This document shows, piece after piece, positions 1-8,275 of a DNA stretch of 64,000 bases; within the stretch, counting starts at the first letter, position 1, and each line of letters begins with the position of its first letter. Source of the stretch: Frankia sp. RB7. GTDB lineage: Bacteria; Pseudomonadota; Alphaproteobacteria; Rhizobiales; Xanthobacteraceae. The position numbers and the translations under genes are program-made. Under the pieces are notes generated by a model. The model saw only the letters and a program-made list of their open reading frames with translations, had not been told where the DNA came from and ran no database searches. Where the stretch lies: contig JAUEPE010000011.1 of assembly GCA_030403585.1 (NCBI GenBank), forward strand, positions 62,001 through 126,000, given 5' to 3'.

Positions 1-1397
1 TGCGAGGCAATGTCGAGCCGAAGCTTCATGCCCTCGGGCGCGGCCCAGGCCGCAGCGGTGTCGGGGAAACCGTTCGGTCCGGCCGGTGTCCACAGCGGCT
101 GGCCGAGCAGGTTCAGATTGCCGAGATATCCGCCGGGATCCTCCGGTACGCGCGCAAGCAGCCGGCCGGTCGCGACCAGGAAATCGTAAGGCGAGCGCAT
201 CTTGGTCAACGGCGCCTGCCAGGCCTCATTGGAATCGACCAAAGCCGTGGCAAGCGCCTTGAGATCGCCGTCGGTCTTGATGAAGACATCGCGCAACCGC
301 GCAACCAGCGCCTGAGGCGGATCGTCGGCAACGAAGTGGCGGACGAATTTGGTGGCGATGAAATTCGCGGTCGAGGGATGGCGCGCGATGTCGGCGAGCG
401 CGGCTTCGCCCTGCGCCAGGCCCGTCGCTTCATAGGTCTTGCCGAGCAGCAGCTGCGACCCGGGCTGATGCGCATTGGCGTTGAAGGCGAACGAGCCGGG
501 TGCCCCGAGCTGCCCCTGCCGGCCGGCAAAGGTCCAGCCGGTGATGATGCGCGCGAGCGAAGTGACGTCCTCCTGCGTATAGCCGCCGCCAACGCCAAGC
601 GTATGCAGCTCCATGATCTCGCGCGCGAGATTTTCGTTCAGCCCGCGCTTGCGGTTCTGGCCTGCGCGCGAATCCGGTCCGAGCGATTGCTGGTTGTCGA
701 GGAAGAACAGCATCGCCGGATGCTGCTCGACCGCCTTCAACATGTCGGCGAAGCGGCCGAGCACATGCGGGCGGATCGCCTCGCGCTCGAACGCACCGGC
801 CCACATCCGCGCCAGTTCGCCCTTGCTCGCGGAGATGCAGAAATGATTGGACCAGAACACCACCAGGCGCTCGGCGAAGCCGCAATCGACCATCATCGCG
901 CGCTGCAGCCGCGCCAAGGCCTCGGCACGAAAGGTCTTCTGGATCACGTTGAGCGGCTGGGGCGAGGGTTTTGCAGCGGCCGGCGCGGCGGCATTGGGCT
1001 GCATGTTGTCTGGCTTCGCTGCGTTATCGGCCGACTTCGCCTCGGCCATCTGGCCGGCGATCTCAGTCGCGACGGTGTTCAGCGATAGATTGCGGCGCAG
1101 GCCGGGCTTCTGATCGGCCGGCGCTTGCGGTGGAGGCGCTTCGGCGGGCGCGGCCGCCTTCGCGGCCTCGCGCTCCTGCTTGACCTGGTCCTGGTAGGCA
1201 AACACGGCCAGGCCTAGCTGCGGCGTCGATTGCAGGCCCGGCGCCTCCAGCAGCGCGCCAAAAGGACGCGCCAGTTCCGCCTTCACAAAACCTCGGGGAT
1301 CGGAGGCCGCATTGATGAGATCGCCGGAGGCCCCGCCGCGGGCGCCGAAGCCGAAGCGGTTCAGCGCGACGAGGGCGGCTTGCGAATCGCGGGCCAT
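1..1397 (-). CDS. DUF1800 domain-containing protein (partial, C-terminus beyond window)
   Basis: The reading frame runs leftward off the window start, so about 465 N-terminal residues are seen and the C-terminus is missing. It opens with MARDSQAALVALNRFGFGA and later contains NENLAREIMELHTLGV and a GWTFAGRQ stretch, which are typical of the DUF1800 family. DUF1800 proteins are bacterial proteins of unknown activity, often exported and usually paired with a DUF1501 gene; such a partner would lie outside this window. The ATG follows a GGAGGAGAAA ribosome site. Residues about 50-100 form an Ala/Pro/Lys-rich linker. No obvious signal peptide is seen. The family call is firm and the function is unknown. 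Confidence 0.85.
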   Translation of the reverse strand, partial: MARDSQAALVALNRFGFGARGGASGDLINAASDPRGFVKAELARPFGALLEAPGLQSTPQLGLAVFAYQDQVKQEREAAKAAAPAEAPPPQAPADQKPGLRRNLSLNTVATEIAGQMAEAKSADNAAKPDNMQPNAAAPAAAKPSPQPLNVIQKTFRAEALARLQRAMMVDCGFAERLVVFWSNHFCISASKGELARMWAGAFEREAIRPHVLGRFADMLKAVEQHPAMLFFLDNQQSLGPDSRAGQNRKRGLNENLAREIMELHTLGVGGGYTQEDVTSLARIITGWTFAGRQGQLGAPGSFAFNANAHQPGSQLLLGKTYEATGLAQGEAALADIARHPSTANFIATKFVRHFVADDPPQALVARLRDVFIKTDGDLKALATALVDSNEAWQAPLTKMRSPYDFLVATGRLLARVPEDPGGYLGNLNLLGQPLWTPAGPNGFPDTAAAWAAPEGMKLRLDIAS

Positions 1398-1511
1398 CGA
1401 TTTCTCCTCCGCGCGGTGCCAACCGCTTCCCCAGTCTGTGCGCGGCGCCTAATATACCGCAGCCGGAGATGAACCCGACATGAAAATGACGGCGAAGCTT
1501 TTGCGTAAATC

Positions 1512-1718
1512 ATGACAAATCCGAGAGAAATCACGCTCACGCAACCGTCCCCGCGCCGCCTCGCCTGTTCCCGATGCGGCACCGAATTCGGCTGCGACCT
1601 CTCGGGCAATTGCTGGTGCGCGGAGGAAACCGCAAAGCTGCCGTTGCCGGTGAAGGGCGAGGATTGCCTGTGCCGGGAGTGTTTGCGCAAGGCGGCGGCA
1701 GAGGCAGTGCAAGCCTAG
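1512..1718 (+). CDS. Cysteine-rich CWC family protein
   Basis: This 68-residue protein has the pattern CSRCGTEFGCDLSGNCWC followed by a CLCREC motif. That matches the small cysteine-rich CWC family, which is thought to bind metal but has no assigned function. It is divergent from the DUF1800 gene, with 114 bases between the starts, and its last four bases overlap the 3' end of the convergent glutathione transferase gene. The short length is normal for the family. Confidence 0.75.
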   Translation: MTNPREITLTQPSPRRLACSRCGTEFGCDLSGNCWCAEETAKLPLPVKGEDCLCRECLRKAAAEAVQA

Positions 1719-2413
1719 ACTGGATGCCCCGGCGATTTCCGCGCCAGGCCGTCGAATGCATCGAGCAGCTTTTCGCGCCAGACATAGACCGGATCATCGG
1801 CCTCGAGCAGCTTGAACGGACTTACCACGCGCGCCCATTGAAAACCGCCGAAGACGATGTAGTCGGCATAGTTCGGCGTCTCGCCGCCGATGAAGGGCTG
1901 CTTCTTCAACGTCTGCCGCATCACTTCGATCGACTTGCGGAACGCGACCACGCCATTGTCGCGGCTCGCCATGACCTCTTCCAGAGTCTTGCCACCAAAC
2001 CGCGCCTCGCGCGACTTGCGGAAATAGGCGGCGTCGACCTCAGCGAGATTCTTCGGGATGTCGGCGATGATCAGCGGGAAAATGCCGCCGACGATGGCGA
2101 TGTCGCCCCACGCGTTCAGCATGCGCGCCATGGCACGACCGCCCTCGCCGCCGAACAGCGACGGGCGATCCGGAAAATTGTCTTCGAGATAGTTCGCGAT
2201 CGCCCAGGAATCGACCACCGGCTTGTCGTGATGCAGCAGCACCGGAACCTTCTCCGAGCCGTGCGGTGCGATAGTGCTCTTCTCGGTGAAGCGCCAAGGC
2301 AGCGATTCCGCCGTCAGCCCCTTATGCGCCAGCGCCATCCGCGTGCGCCAGCAATACGGGCTGAAGGGACGCGAGGCATCGGTGCCGACGAGTTCGAAGA
2401 GCTTGAGCGACAT
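1715..2413 (-). CDS. Glutathione S-transferase family protein
   Basis: This 232-residue protein has an N-terminal thioredoxin-like domain (residues about 1-80) with SPYCWRTRMALAHKG at the glutathione-site helix, the KVPVL cis-proline loop and a DSWAIANYLE segment. An all-helical C-terminal domain follows, with a PNYADYIVFGGFQWA helix. The length is usual for soluble GSTs, which conjugate or reduce with glutathione in the cytoplasm. The substrate cannot be read from sequence. The SPYCWR motif keeps a cysteine, so an omega- or zeta-like redox role is possible. A palindromic repeat lies just upstream of the start. Confidence 0.85.
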   Translation of the reverse strand: MSLKLFELVGTDASRPFSPYCWRTRMALAHKGLTAESLPWRFTEKSTIAPHGSEKVPVLLHHDKPVVDSWAIANYLEDNFPDRPSLFGGEGGRAMARMLNAWGDIAIVGGIFPLIIADIPKNLAEVDAAYFRKSREARFGGKTLEEVMASRDNGVVAFRKSIEVMRQTLKKQPFIGGETPNYADYIVFGGFQWARVVSPFKLLEADDPVYVWREKLLDAFDGLARKSPGHPV

Positions 2414-2423
2414 GGTGGGGTTC

Positions 2424-2501
2424 CGTCATTGCGAGCAGCACCGGCGCAGCGAAGCCGCTGCGGAGACATTCTGGATTGCTTCGCTCGCGCTCGCAATGAC
2501 G
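2424..2501. repeat. Palindromic dispersed repeat, type B, copy 1
   Basis: A 78-base element begins with cgtcattgcgag and ends with the reverse complement ctcgcaatgacg, with tggattgcttcgctcg inside. A second, more complete copy with the same ends is at 31627-31712. It sits between the GST start and the next leftward gene, so it may lie in an untranslated region and form a long hairpin. Confidence 0.7.
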
Positions 2502-2522
2502 ATGTGGAGGCAGAAGAGCGTA

Positions 2523-2753
2523 TCACCGCCCGTTGGTTCGCAGCAGCCTTTCGCCGTCTTCCGTCACCGCGATGATCAGCCCGATACCGGGCAGCGTCTC
2601 GCGCGCGACGAAACCGCGGTCGGCGGCGTCCTCCCAGATGGTGAGGCGCGGGCATGAGGTTTTCCAGGTCGAGATCACCTCGGCATAGGCGCGCGGTTCG
2701 CGCGCGATCCATTCCACGAAGTCCAGCACCAGCGGATCGGCCGTCTCGCTCAT
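2523..2753 (-). CDS. Small conserved hypothetical protein
   Basis: This is a 76-residue acidic soluble protein starting MSETADPLVLDFVEWIAREP and ending in ERLLRTNGR. I do not recognise the family. Its ATG overlaps the stop codon of the TauE/SafE permease gene in an ATGA arrangement, so the two are probably translationally coupled in one leftward operon. No catalytic motif, metal site or membrane segment is visible. It may simply accompany the permease. Confidence 0.65.
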   Translation of the reverse strand: MSETADPLVLDFVEWIAREPRAYAEVISTWKTSCPRLTIWEDAADRGFVARETLPGIGLIIAVTEDGERLLRTNGR

Positions 2754-3529
2754 TGCAAAACTCCCTTGTCGAAGGCGGCGAGCACAGGTGTGCGAACCAT
2801 GAGCCAGCCGCCATAGGCGATGTAATAGCAGGCGATGGTGGTGATCAGCTTGTTCGACCAGGCGATGAACTGTTGGTCGGTCATGGCTTCGAGCAGGCGC
2901 CGCGCCAGCGTGGTGCCGAGCATCGAGGCTGCGATCGCGACGCCGGCCAGCACGGGATCGAGCGTGGCGGCCTGGTCGATGACGCCGCCGAAATAGATCA
3001 GTTTGGTGAAATGGCTGACGAGCTGGCACATCGCCTTCGTTGCGACCTTCTCGCGGCGGCCGAAATCGCCGCCGAGGAAGAACGTGTCGAGCAGCGGACC
3101 GGAGACGCCGGTCATCAGCATCAGGCCCATGCAGATCGTGCCATAGACGGTGCCCTGCCAGAGCCGGTCCGGATCCGGCTTGATATTCGTCGGCAGCAGC
3201 CGTGCCATGAACGGCGTGGCGCCGAGCAGCAGCAGCGCCATCGGCTTGTCCGGCACGTAGCGGGTGAGCGACCAGGCCGCGAGCGCAATGGCAGCGCCGA
3301 CCATATAGTTCGCGACCGGCCGCCAACGGATATGCGCGCGCCACAGCAGCGCGCGCCAGCCGTTCGAGGCCATCTGCGTGATCGCATGCAGCACCATCGC
3401 GGTCGGCAGCGGCATCAACGCCAGCAGCACGCCGATCAGGATCAGCCCGCCGGCCATGCCGAACAGCCCCGACAGGAACGCGGTACCGACCATCAGCAAT
3501 CCAAGGGCAGCGATCATGATGGGCGTCAC
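2750..3529 (-). CDS. TauE/SafE-family sulfite/anion exporter-like permease
   Basis: This is about a 259-residue inner-membrane protein with seven or eight hydrophobic segments. The N-terminal repeat GTAFLSGLFGMAGGLILIGVL is the classic TauE/SafE signature, and ITQMASNGWRALLWR follows the first repeat. Members move sulfite, sulfoacetate or other organosulfur anions across the inner membrane; the substrate here is unknown. I chose the GTG at 3529 because a CCGGAG ribosome site lies six bases upstream. The ATG at 3517 is possible but its spacing is poor. The gene is coupled to the downstream 76-residue protein. The next rightward gene, a LysR regulator, is divergent. Confidence 0.85.
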   Translation of the reverse strand: MTPIMIAALGLLMVGTAFLSGLFGMAGGLILIGVLLALMPLPTAMVLHAITQMASNGWRALLWRAHIRWRPVANYMVGAAIALAAWSLTRYVPDKPMALLLLGATPFMARLLPTNIKPDPDRLWQGTVYGTICMGLMLMTGVSGPLLDTFFLGGDFGRREKVATKAMCQLVSHFTKLIYFGGVIDQAATLDPVLAGVAIAASMLGTTLARRLLEAMTDQQFIAWSNKLITTIACYYIAYGGWLMVRTPVLAAFDKGVLQ

Positions 3530-3577
3530 GGGCGTCTCCGGTGGTGGACATCGAGTAAGGAGCGCACGCTGCCTGCA

Positions 3578-3719
3578 CTCCCTCGCCCCGCCTTGCGGGG
3601 AGAGGGTGGGGTGAGGGGCTGCATCCGCAATCAAAGTAACAGCGGGACTCGTGGAGAGTCCCCCTCACCCGGAATTTGCTTGCGCAGATTCCGGCCTCTC
3701 CCCGCACGCGGGGAGAGGT
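3578..3719. repeat. Inverted-terminus repeat element, type A, copy 1
   Basis: An element of about 142 bases has G/C-rich hairpin ends. The left end has ccctcgccccg then ccttgcggggagaggg, and the right end has cctctccccgcacgcgggg. The ends are roughly inverted copies of each other, with gggtgaggggc and ccccctcaccc flanking a variable middle. Four other copies lie in this window. It separates the divergent TauE/SafE and LysR genes. Confidence 0.75.
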
Positions 3720-3840
3720 GAAGAAGCGCGTCCGGCTCAACAAACCAGCATGAATTACGCTGATATTTGTGCCTCGCTTGCCCCTCTCGCGCAAACTGAG
3801 TTATCTTGGCCTGGCATCAACTTTCCTGAGGGTCTTGCAT

Positions 3841-4755
3841 TTGCGGCGGCTGCTCTTCCTCAACGGCATCAAGGCATTCGAGGCGGCGGCGCGGACCGGC
3901 AGCTTTGCGGCCGCCGGCGTCGAGCTGAGCGTGTCGGCGGCCGCCGTCAGCCGCATGGTGCATCTGCTGGAAGAGCGGCTCGGCGTCGCACTGTTCGAGC
4001 GCAAGGCCAACAAGCTGGTACTGACGCCGGCAGGGCGCGCCTATCAGAGCGGGCTGACGCCGATCTTCGACGCGCTCGCCAGCCTCACCGCGCAGGTGAC
4101 GGCGCCGTCCGGCGTGCGCGTGCTCACCATCGGCGTCGGCCACACGTTTGCGATGCGCTGGCTGATCCCGCGGCTGTCGGAGTTTCGCAGCGAAGAGCCC
4201 GACATCGAGGTGCGCTTCACCACCGGCGGCGCCGAGGTGCCGTTCGGCGAGGATTGGAGCTGCGGCATCAAGCTCGGCACCGGCGACTGGCCAGGGCTGG
4301 TGGCCGAGCCGCTGTTTGCCGGCGACCTGATGCCGGTCTGCGTGCCCCGCCTCGCCTCCGGCCTGAAGCGCCCGGCCGATCTCAAGGGCCCAAGCCTGAT
4401 CCGCGTCACGCATTCGCCCGAGGACTGGCCGATCTGGCTGAAGGCCGCGGGCCTCCCCCGCATCAACGCGCGCGGGCCGGAGTTCCAGTTCTACGGCCAG
4501 GCACTCCAGGCCGCCGCCGACGGGCTGGGCATCGCCATGGGGATCCGGCCCTATATCGACGACGATCTCGCCGCCGGACGCCTGATCGCGCCATTCGACC
4601 TCTCGGTGCCCAAGGGCATGCGCTGGTACCTGCTCTACCGCAGTTTCCAAACCGAACAGCGCGACTTTGCCGCGTTCCGCCGCTGGATCATGCGGGCCGC
4701 GGCGGAACCCGCGGCCCGGCCGCGGCGGTCCGGGCGCGCCGCCGGACGGGGCTAG
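3841..4755 (+). CDS. LysR-family transcriptional regulator (GcvA-like)
   Basis: The protein has about 304 residues. An N-terminal winged helix-turn-helix (residues about 5-65) reads NGIKAFEAAARTGSFAAAG and later VSAAAVSRMVHLLEERLGVALF. A substrate-binding domain follows. The FEAAAR start and the late RWIM segment resemble GcvA-type LysR regulators. I chose TTG at 3841 because a gaggg ribosome site lies eight bases before it and the length is then normal. A GTG at 3769 would add 24 residues. The divergent TauE/SafE operon is a natural target, but this is inference. The stop codon lies inside a perfect hairpin, so the Arg/Gly-rich C-terminal tail may come from repeat insertion. Confidence 0.8.
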   Translation: MRRLLFLNGIKAFEAAARTGSFAAAGVELSVSAAAVSRMVHLLEERLGVALFERKANKLVLTPAGRAYQSGLTPIFDALASLTAQVTAPSGVRVLTIGVGHTFAMRWLIPRLSEFRSEEPDIEVRFTTGGAEVPFGEDWSCGIKLGTGDWPGLVAEPLFAGDLMPVCVPRLASGLKRPADLKGPSLIRVTHSPEDWPIWLKAAGLPRINARGPEFQFYGQALQAAADGLGIAMGIRPYIDDDLAAGRLIAPFDLSVPKGMRWYLLYRSFQTEQRDFAAFRRWIMRAAAEPAARPRRSGRAAGRG

Positions 4756-4855
4756 AACCTCGTTCCGATGGAATCGGAACGAGGTTCTAGATTCTTGTTT
4801 TGACGCGTTTTCTTTACGCGAACCGGTATCCACTTCGCTCGAAAACGCTCTGGCC
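4752..4855. repeat. Palindromic repeat overlapping the LysR stop codon
   Basis: A perfect inverted repeat (4752-4790) has 18-base arms, ctagaacctcgttccgat and its complement, around a three-base loop. It is followed by gacgcgttttctttacgc and by cttcgctcgaaaacgctc, which can pair imperfectly. The first arm contains the TAG stop of the LysR gene. I recall similar sequence as a common intergenic repeat in Bradyrhizobium, from general knowledge only. It could act as a terminator, although no long T-run follows directly. Confidence 0.65.
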
Positions 4856-4963
4856 ATCACCCTTTCGAGTGAAAAAGCCGGCCGCTTGTGAACGACTTCA
4901 CATTCCGAAATCCGCAAATGTGGTCCTCTAACCCTCCGACAGGAGAGCATTTGGGGACTACCA

Positions 4964-5191
4964 ATGACGACCCTTTACGACGGCTTTGACATCGAATCCT
5001 TCGAAGCTGGCAAGGGACTGTGGCACGCACGGATCCGGCGCGCCGATTTCAGCCCGGTTGCCATCGACGGCGTGCTGTTTCCGGCCATGGAAGTCGGCTT
5101 CGCCTGGCCCGATCCCGACGCAGCGATCGCCGACGCCAAGCATCACATCGATCGTTTCCGCCGGCGTGCCGACGACATCGACGACGAATAG
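4964..5191 (+). CDS. Small conserved hypothetical protein
   Basis: This 75-residue protein begins MTTLYDGFDIESFEAGKGLW and has an acidic end, RADDIDDE. The fold looks like a short mixed alpha/beta domain, with ARIRRADFSP as a strand and DAAIADAKHHIDRFRRRA as a helix. No membrane segment, signal peptide or metal site is seen. It is followed 42 bases later by a zinc-ribbon protein on the same strand, so they may be co-transcribed. The family is not recognised. Confidence 0.65.
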   Translation: MTTLYDGFDIESFEAGKGLWHARIRRADFSPVAIDGVLFPAMEVGFAWPDPDAAIADAKHHIDRFRRRADDIDDE

Positions 5192-5233
5192 ACGCATCGC
5201 GCGACAGCGTGGCGTAACAGGGAACACCGGTTC

Positions 5234-5464
5234 ATGTCAGTCATCGACTTCGAAGACGCTCCGCAGCCAAGGATTTATTCGCGCAAGGTGCTGGCGATAT
5301 GCCCGGAATGCGACGGCGATCTCACGGTGCTCCGTGTGATCGGCGGCCGCGCTGGCTGCGAGTACTGGACCATGCGCTGCACCGACTGCGGCGGAATCCA
5401 TCTCGACATCCTCGAGCCGCGCCTGACGGTCGTGGACGGCGACGGAACGCTGCCGGCGGCGTGA
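5234..5464 (+). CDS. Small zinc-ribbon-like hypothetical protein
   Basis: This 76-residue protein has two cysteine pairs, CPEC at about residue 23 and CTDC at about residue 49. They could bind one structural zinc in a ribbon fold, with a strand-rich tail (HLDILEPRLTVVDGDG). The role is not known. Such ribbons bind nucleic acid or protein. It lies between another small protein and a HAD hydrolase on the same strand. Confidence 0.65.
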   Translation: MSVIDFEDAPQPRIYSRKVLAICPECDGDLTVLRVIGGRAGCEYWTMRCTDCGGIHLDILEPRLTVVDGDGTLPAA

Positions 5465-5562
5465 GACGCGACCGGCAGTTGTCACGATCGCAATCGCGAT
5501 ATCATCCGGCCCTCGCAACTGCTATGCTGGCGCGGTAACTGCGCGCAGGCGAGGCATGATGG

Positions 5563-6459
5563 ATGATCAAGGCTCTGCTGCTCGATCTCGGCGACACGCT
5601 GATCGACACCGCCACTGAGAAACCGTTTCCCGGGGTCGAGGACGCGCTTGGCGTGATCGAGACTTTCGAGACGGCGGACCATGCGCCGCTCGTCGTGTGC
5701 CTTGTGTCGGACTACACGATGCCCGACTCGCGAACGCCGGAGGCCATCGCTTCGCTCTTTGCCGAATACCTCGAAGTGCTCGACAGGACCGGACTGCGGC
5801 GCTTCTTCGAACCGGTCGAGGAACGCGTGACGCTGTCGACCCATGCCGGTGTGCGCAAGCCCGCCGCCTTGGTGTTCGAGACCGCACTGAAGCGTGCCAA
5901 GGTCGACGGTGGCTTGAACCAGGCGCTCTTCATCACCGAAAATGCCGAGCATATCGCCGCCTGCCGCAAGCTCGGCATGAAGACCCTGCAATATGGCGCC
6001 GACTTCACATCCTGGTCGCAGGCCCCCTTGCTGATCTCGCAGAGCATTGGCGCGGCTAATCTCGCAAACAGCGCAGCGGTTTTCAGGCGCGCTTTGGCCG
6101 ATCGCGGTGTGAAGCTTCAATCCATCGAGGACCTCAGCCCGAACGAGTTCCGCGGCACCGCGCGCAACCTCGTGAAGCTTCAATCACCCGACCTCGGCCA
6201 CTTCAACGACGTCTATGTCGAATTGCCTGTCGAGGTCGAGGCGCGGCTCGATGCGGCGGGCCGGATCGCAGCCGTGCAGTCGACGCCCCGTCCCGACGAC
6301 GTGGCCGAGGCCATTCAGCAGTTGCAGTCGCTCGTGGCCAACAAGCAGATTACCGACGGTCCGCCCGATCCCGCATCGCCCGTGCTGCCGACCCACCGGC
6401 TCGAGACTGATTCAGAGGGGCGGCGCATTCTGCGCCGCCGCCGCTTTACCGCCTTTTGA
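5563..6459 (+). CDS. HAD-superfamily hydrolase-like protein
   Basis: This 298-residue protein has a HAD domain in residues about 1-165. It opens with LLLDLGDTLID, containing the nucleophile Asp. VCLVSDYT supplies motif II, and GVRKPAALVF supplies the motif III lysine. ALFITENAEHIAACRKLGM resembles motif IV. The second motif I acid is replaced by Gly (DLGDT); YihX-type phosphatases share this form, so loss of activity does not follow. The C-terminal 130 residues are outside the HAD core and look helical, ending in a basic RRILRRRRF run. The substrate is unknown. The next gene, a zinc peptidase, is convergent with a 15-base gap. Confidence 0.75.
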   Translation: MIKALLLDLGDTLIDTATEKPFPGVEDALGVIETFETADHAPLVVCLVSDYTMPDSRTPEAIASLFAEYLEVLDRTGLRRFFEPVEERVTLSTHAGVRKPAALVFETALKRAKVDGGLNQALFITENAEHIAACRKLGMKTLQYGADFTSWSQAPLLISQSIGAANLANSAAVFRRALADRGVKLQSIEDLSPNEFRGTARNLVKLQSPDLGHFNDVYVELPVEVEARLDAAGRIAAVQSTPRPDDVAEAIQQLQSLVANKQITDGPPDPASPVLPTHRLETDSEGRRILRRRRFTAF

Positions 6460-6474
6460 GCGCAGAGCCCGTCC

Positions 6475-8118
6475 TCACACGCAGCAGCCGCACAGGAAGC
6501 GGATGCGGGTAAGCACCTTCTTGCCGCCGACGGTGCGGATGGCATGGGTGCTGATGTTGTTCGAGGATGCATCATCGGCCACAGCCCCGGCCACCATCCC
6601 CCTCTTCTTCGCCGTCTTTGCGGCCGCCTTCAACTTGCCGTCGAAGGCGATGCGGCCGTTCCTGAGCAGCGTTTCGACGAAGGCCCCGACCTCGTCCTCG
6701 GTGCGGTTCTGCTCAGGCAACGCGCCCAGCACCGCCGCACGGGCACCGGAGCGGCCGACGAGAACCGTCTCCGCTGCGAAGGCAACCACGCCGCGCAGCC
6801 GGTTATCGACATCGCCGAGCGAGACCTCGCGCCGATGCACCGCTTCCGCCACGCCCTCCCCGAGCATGGCGAGCGAACGGACCGCGAATCTGGCGCCCTT
6901 CGCGCCGATCCGCTCGCGCAGATCCGCGAGCGTGCTCGACGCAATCGTGGCGCTCGTCTTCAGGATCCTGGGCGGCGGTCCCGCCAGCGCCGCCGTCGGC
7001 GCGGTCATGGCGGCGCTGCCCAGCATGATGGCGTGGTCGGAGAACGCCTTGCCGATGATCTCGCGGTTGGCGCCGTTGTTGATCTGGTCGTCGGCCTTGA
7101 CCATGGCCCGACCCACGGCCTGGAAATACCGCGCCGTCTCCGGCGTCTGCCGCACCGCTTCGACCAGCAACCTGCCGCAGGTCTGCGCGGCCGTCAGCAG
7201 CGCCGCCTCGTCATGGGCGTTGCCCGCGGTGAACACGCCGCGGAGCGTGTCGTAGAATGCGCCGGTGAAGACGCGACTGAAATTGTGGCTCTCGCGCGAG
7301 AGCAATTCGGGCGGATCCTCGAACTTGCCGGCCGGCAGGGTGCTCGGCAATTGCCATTTGAACTGGTTCAGCGCCCGCCGCGGCTTCGAGGGATTGACGT
7401 TGCCGAACTGCTTGAGAATGGCAGCCGACAGATATTCGGAGTTCGCCTCGACGAAATTCGGCTCGGACAGGTCGGGCGTGAGCTGAAGCAGCTTGATCCG
7501 CGTCGCCTGATCCGACAGCGCGGTCAGCAGGGCCACCATGTCGCCGAACGATTCGTGGAACGCGCCGGTCTCCGGCAGCGGGCTGTTGAACAGTTCCGGC
7601 CGCTGGGAATCGAGCAAGGCGTGGCCGACCTCGTGGCTGACCGTGTCGGTGCTGATCGCGGAGAAAGTGGTGGTGGTGCCATTGTCGAAATCGAAGAAGC
7701 GGACACCTTGCGTGTCGTAATAGGCATTCAACCGCGACGGGCCGAAGGTTTCGCCGTCATCGTAGGTCAGGCTGATGTCGATTTTGGGCCCGGTCGACCA
7801 TCTGGCGAGATTGCCGGCATAGTTTTCCCAGGCCTCCACCGCGGCGAGTGCCGCTTCCCGGCTCTGCCAGAACAGAAAGTCCCGCGCATTGGGATTGAAC
7901 GGGCCCTCGGCCGCATGAGCCTCATAGTTGAAATTCGCACGCCCCGCCCGGCGGTCGGATCGCGCGTCCTGCTGGCGTTGCGGCATGTCGGTCACGGCAT
8001 TGGGGTCATTCGGGATGAAATTGATGGTCATGGAATCTACCCGCTGTTGAGGCGACTGGCCGCGCCTGCGGCCGAAAGCGCCGCCGAGAAGCATGAAAAT
8101 GGTCAGATCATCGCGCAA
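6475..8118 (-). CDS. M4-like zinc metallopeptidase (gluzincin)
   Basis: This is a 547-residue protein. SHEVGHALL at residues 161-169 gives the zinc-binding HExxH site, and GAFHESFGDM at 185-194 supplies the third ligand Glu189, as in thermolysin-type (M4) enzymes. No secretion signal or propeptide is obvious, which is unusual for M4 relatives. The C-terminal third is a helical region of unknown role, ending in FLCGCCV. The TTG at 8118 follows an AGGTGG site at good spacing. An ATG at 8031 (MTINFIPND) is an alternative that drops a basic leader of 29 residues. The substrate is unknown. Confidence 0.75.
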   Translation of the reverse strand: MRDDLTIFMLLGGAFGRRRGQSPQQRVDSMTINFIPNDPNAVTDMPQRQQDARSDRRAGRANFNYEAHAAEGPFNPNARDFLFWQSREAALAAVEAWENYAGNLARWSTGPKIDISLTYDDGETFGPSRLNAYYDTQGVRFFDFDNGTTTTFSAISTDTVSHEVGHALLDSQRPELFNSPLPETGAFHESFGDMVALLTALSDQATRIKLLQLTPDLSEPNFVEANSEYLSAAILKQFGNVNPSKPRRALNQFKWQLPSTLPAGKFEDPPELLSRESHNFSRVFTGAFYDTLRGVFTAGNAHDEAALLTAAQTCGRLLVEAVRQTPETARYFQAVGRAMVKADDQINNGANREIIGKAFSDHAIMLGSAAMTAPTAALAGPPPRILKTSATIASSTLADLRERIGAKGARFAVRSLAMLGEGVAEAVHRREVSLGDVDNRLRGVVAFAAETVLVGRSGARAAVLGALPEQNRTEDEVGAFVETLLRNGRIAFDGKLKAAAKTAKKRGMVAGAVADDASSNNISTHAIRTVGGKKVLTRIRFLCGCCV

Positions 8119-8275
8119 TAAACACCACCTAAAGTAGCGCCAACACCGTTCGGCGCAACGACCAATTTGTCGCGTCGGGCAATCATGGCCCCTGCTGCCA
8201 ACCTGCTGTCAGCAGCCTGCGCACAGACCGGCTTTCGCTCTTTTCTGGGCGGCGGACTCGCCCCATATTCCGTTC

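Noticed and set aside
5563-5700. HAD protein called inactive because the second motif I Asp is Gly
   Set aside because: DxGxx forms occur in active phosphatases such as YihX, so the substitution alone does not show loss of activity.
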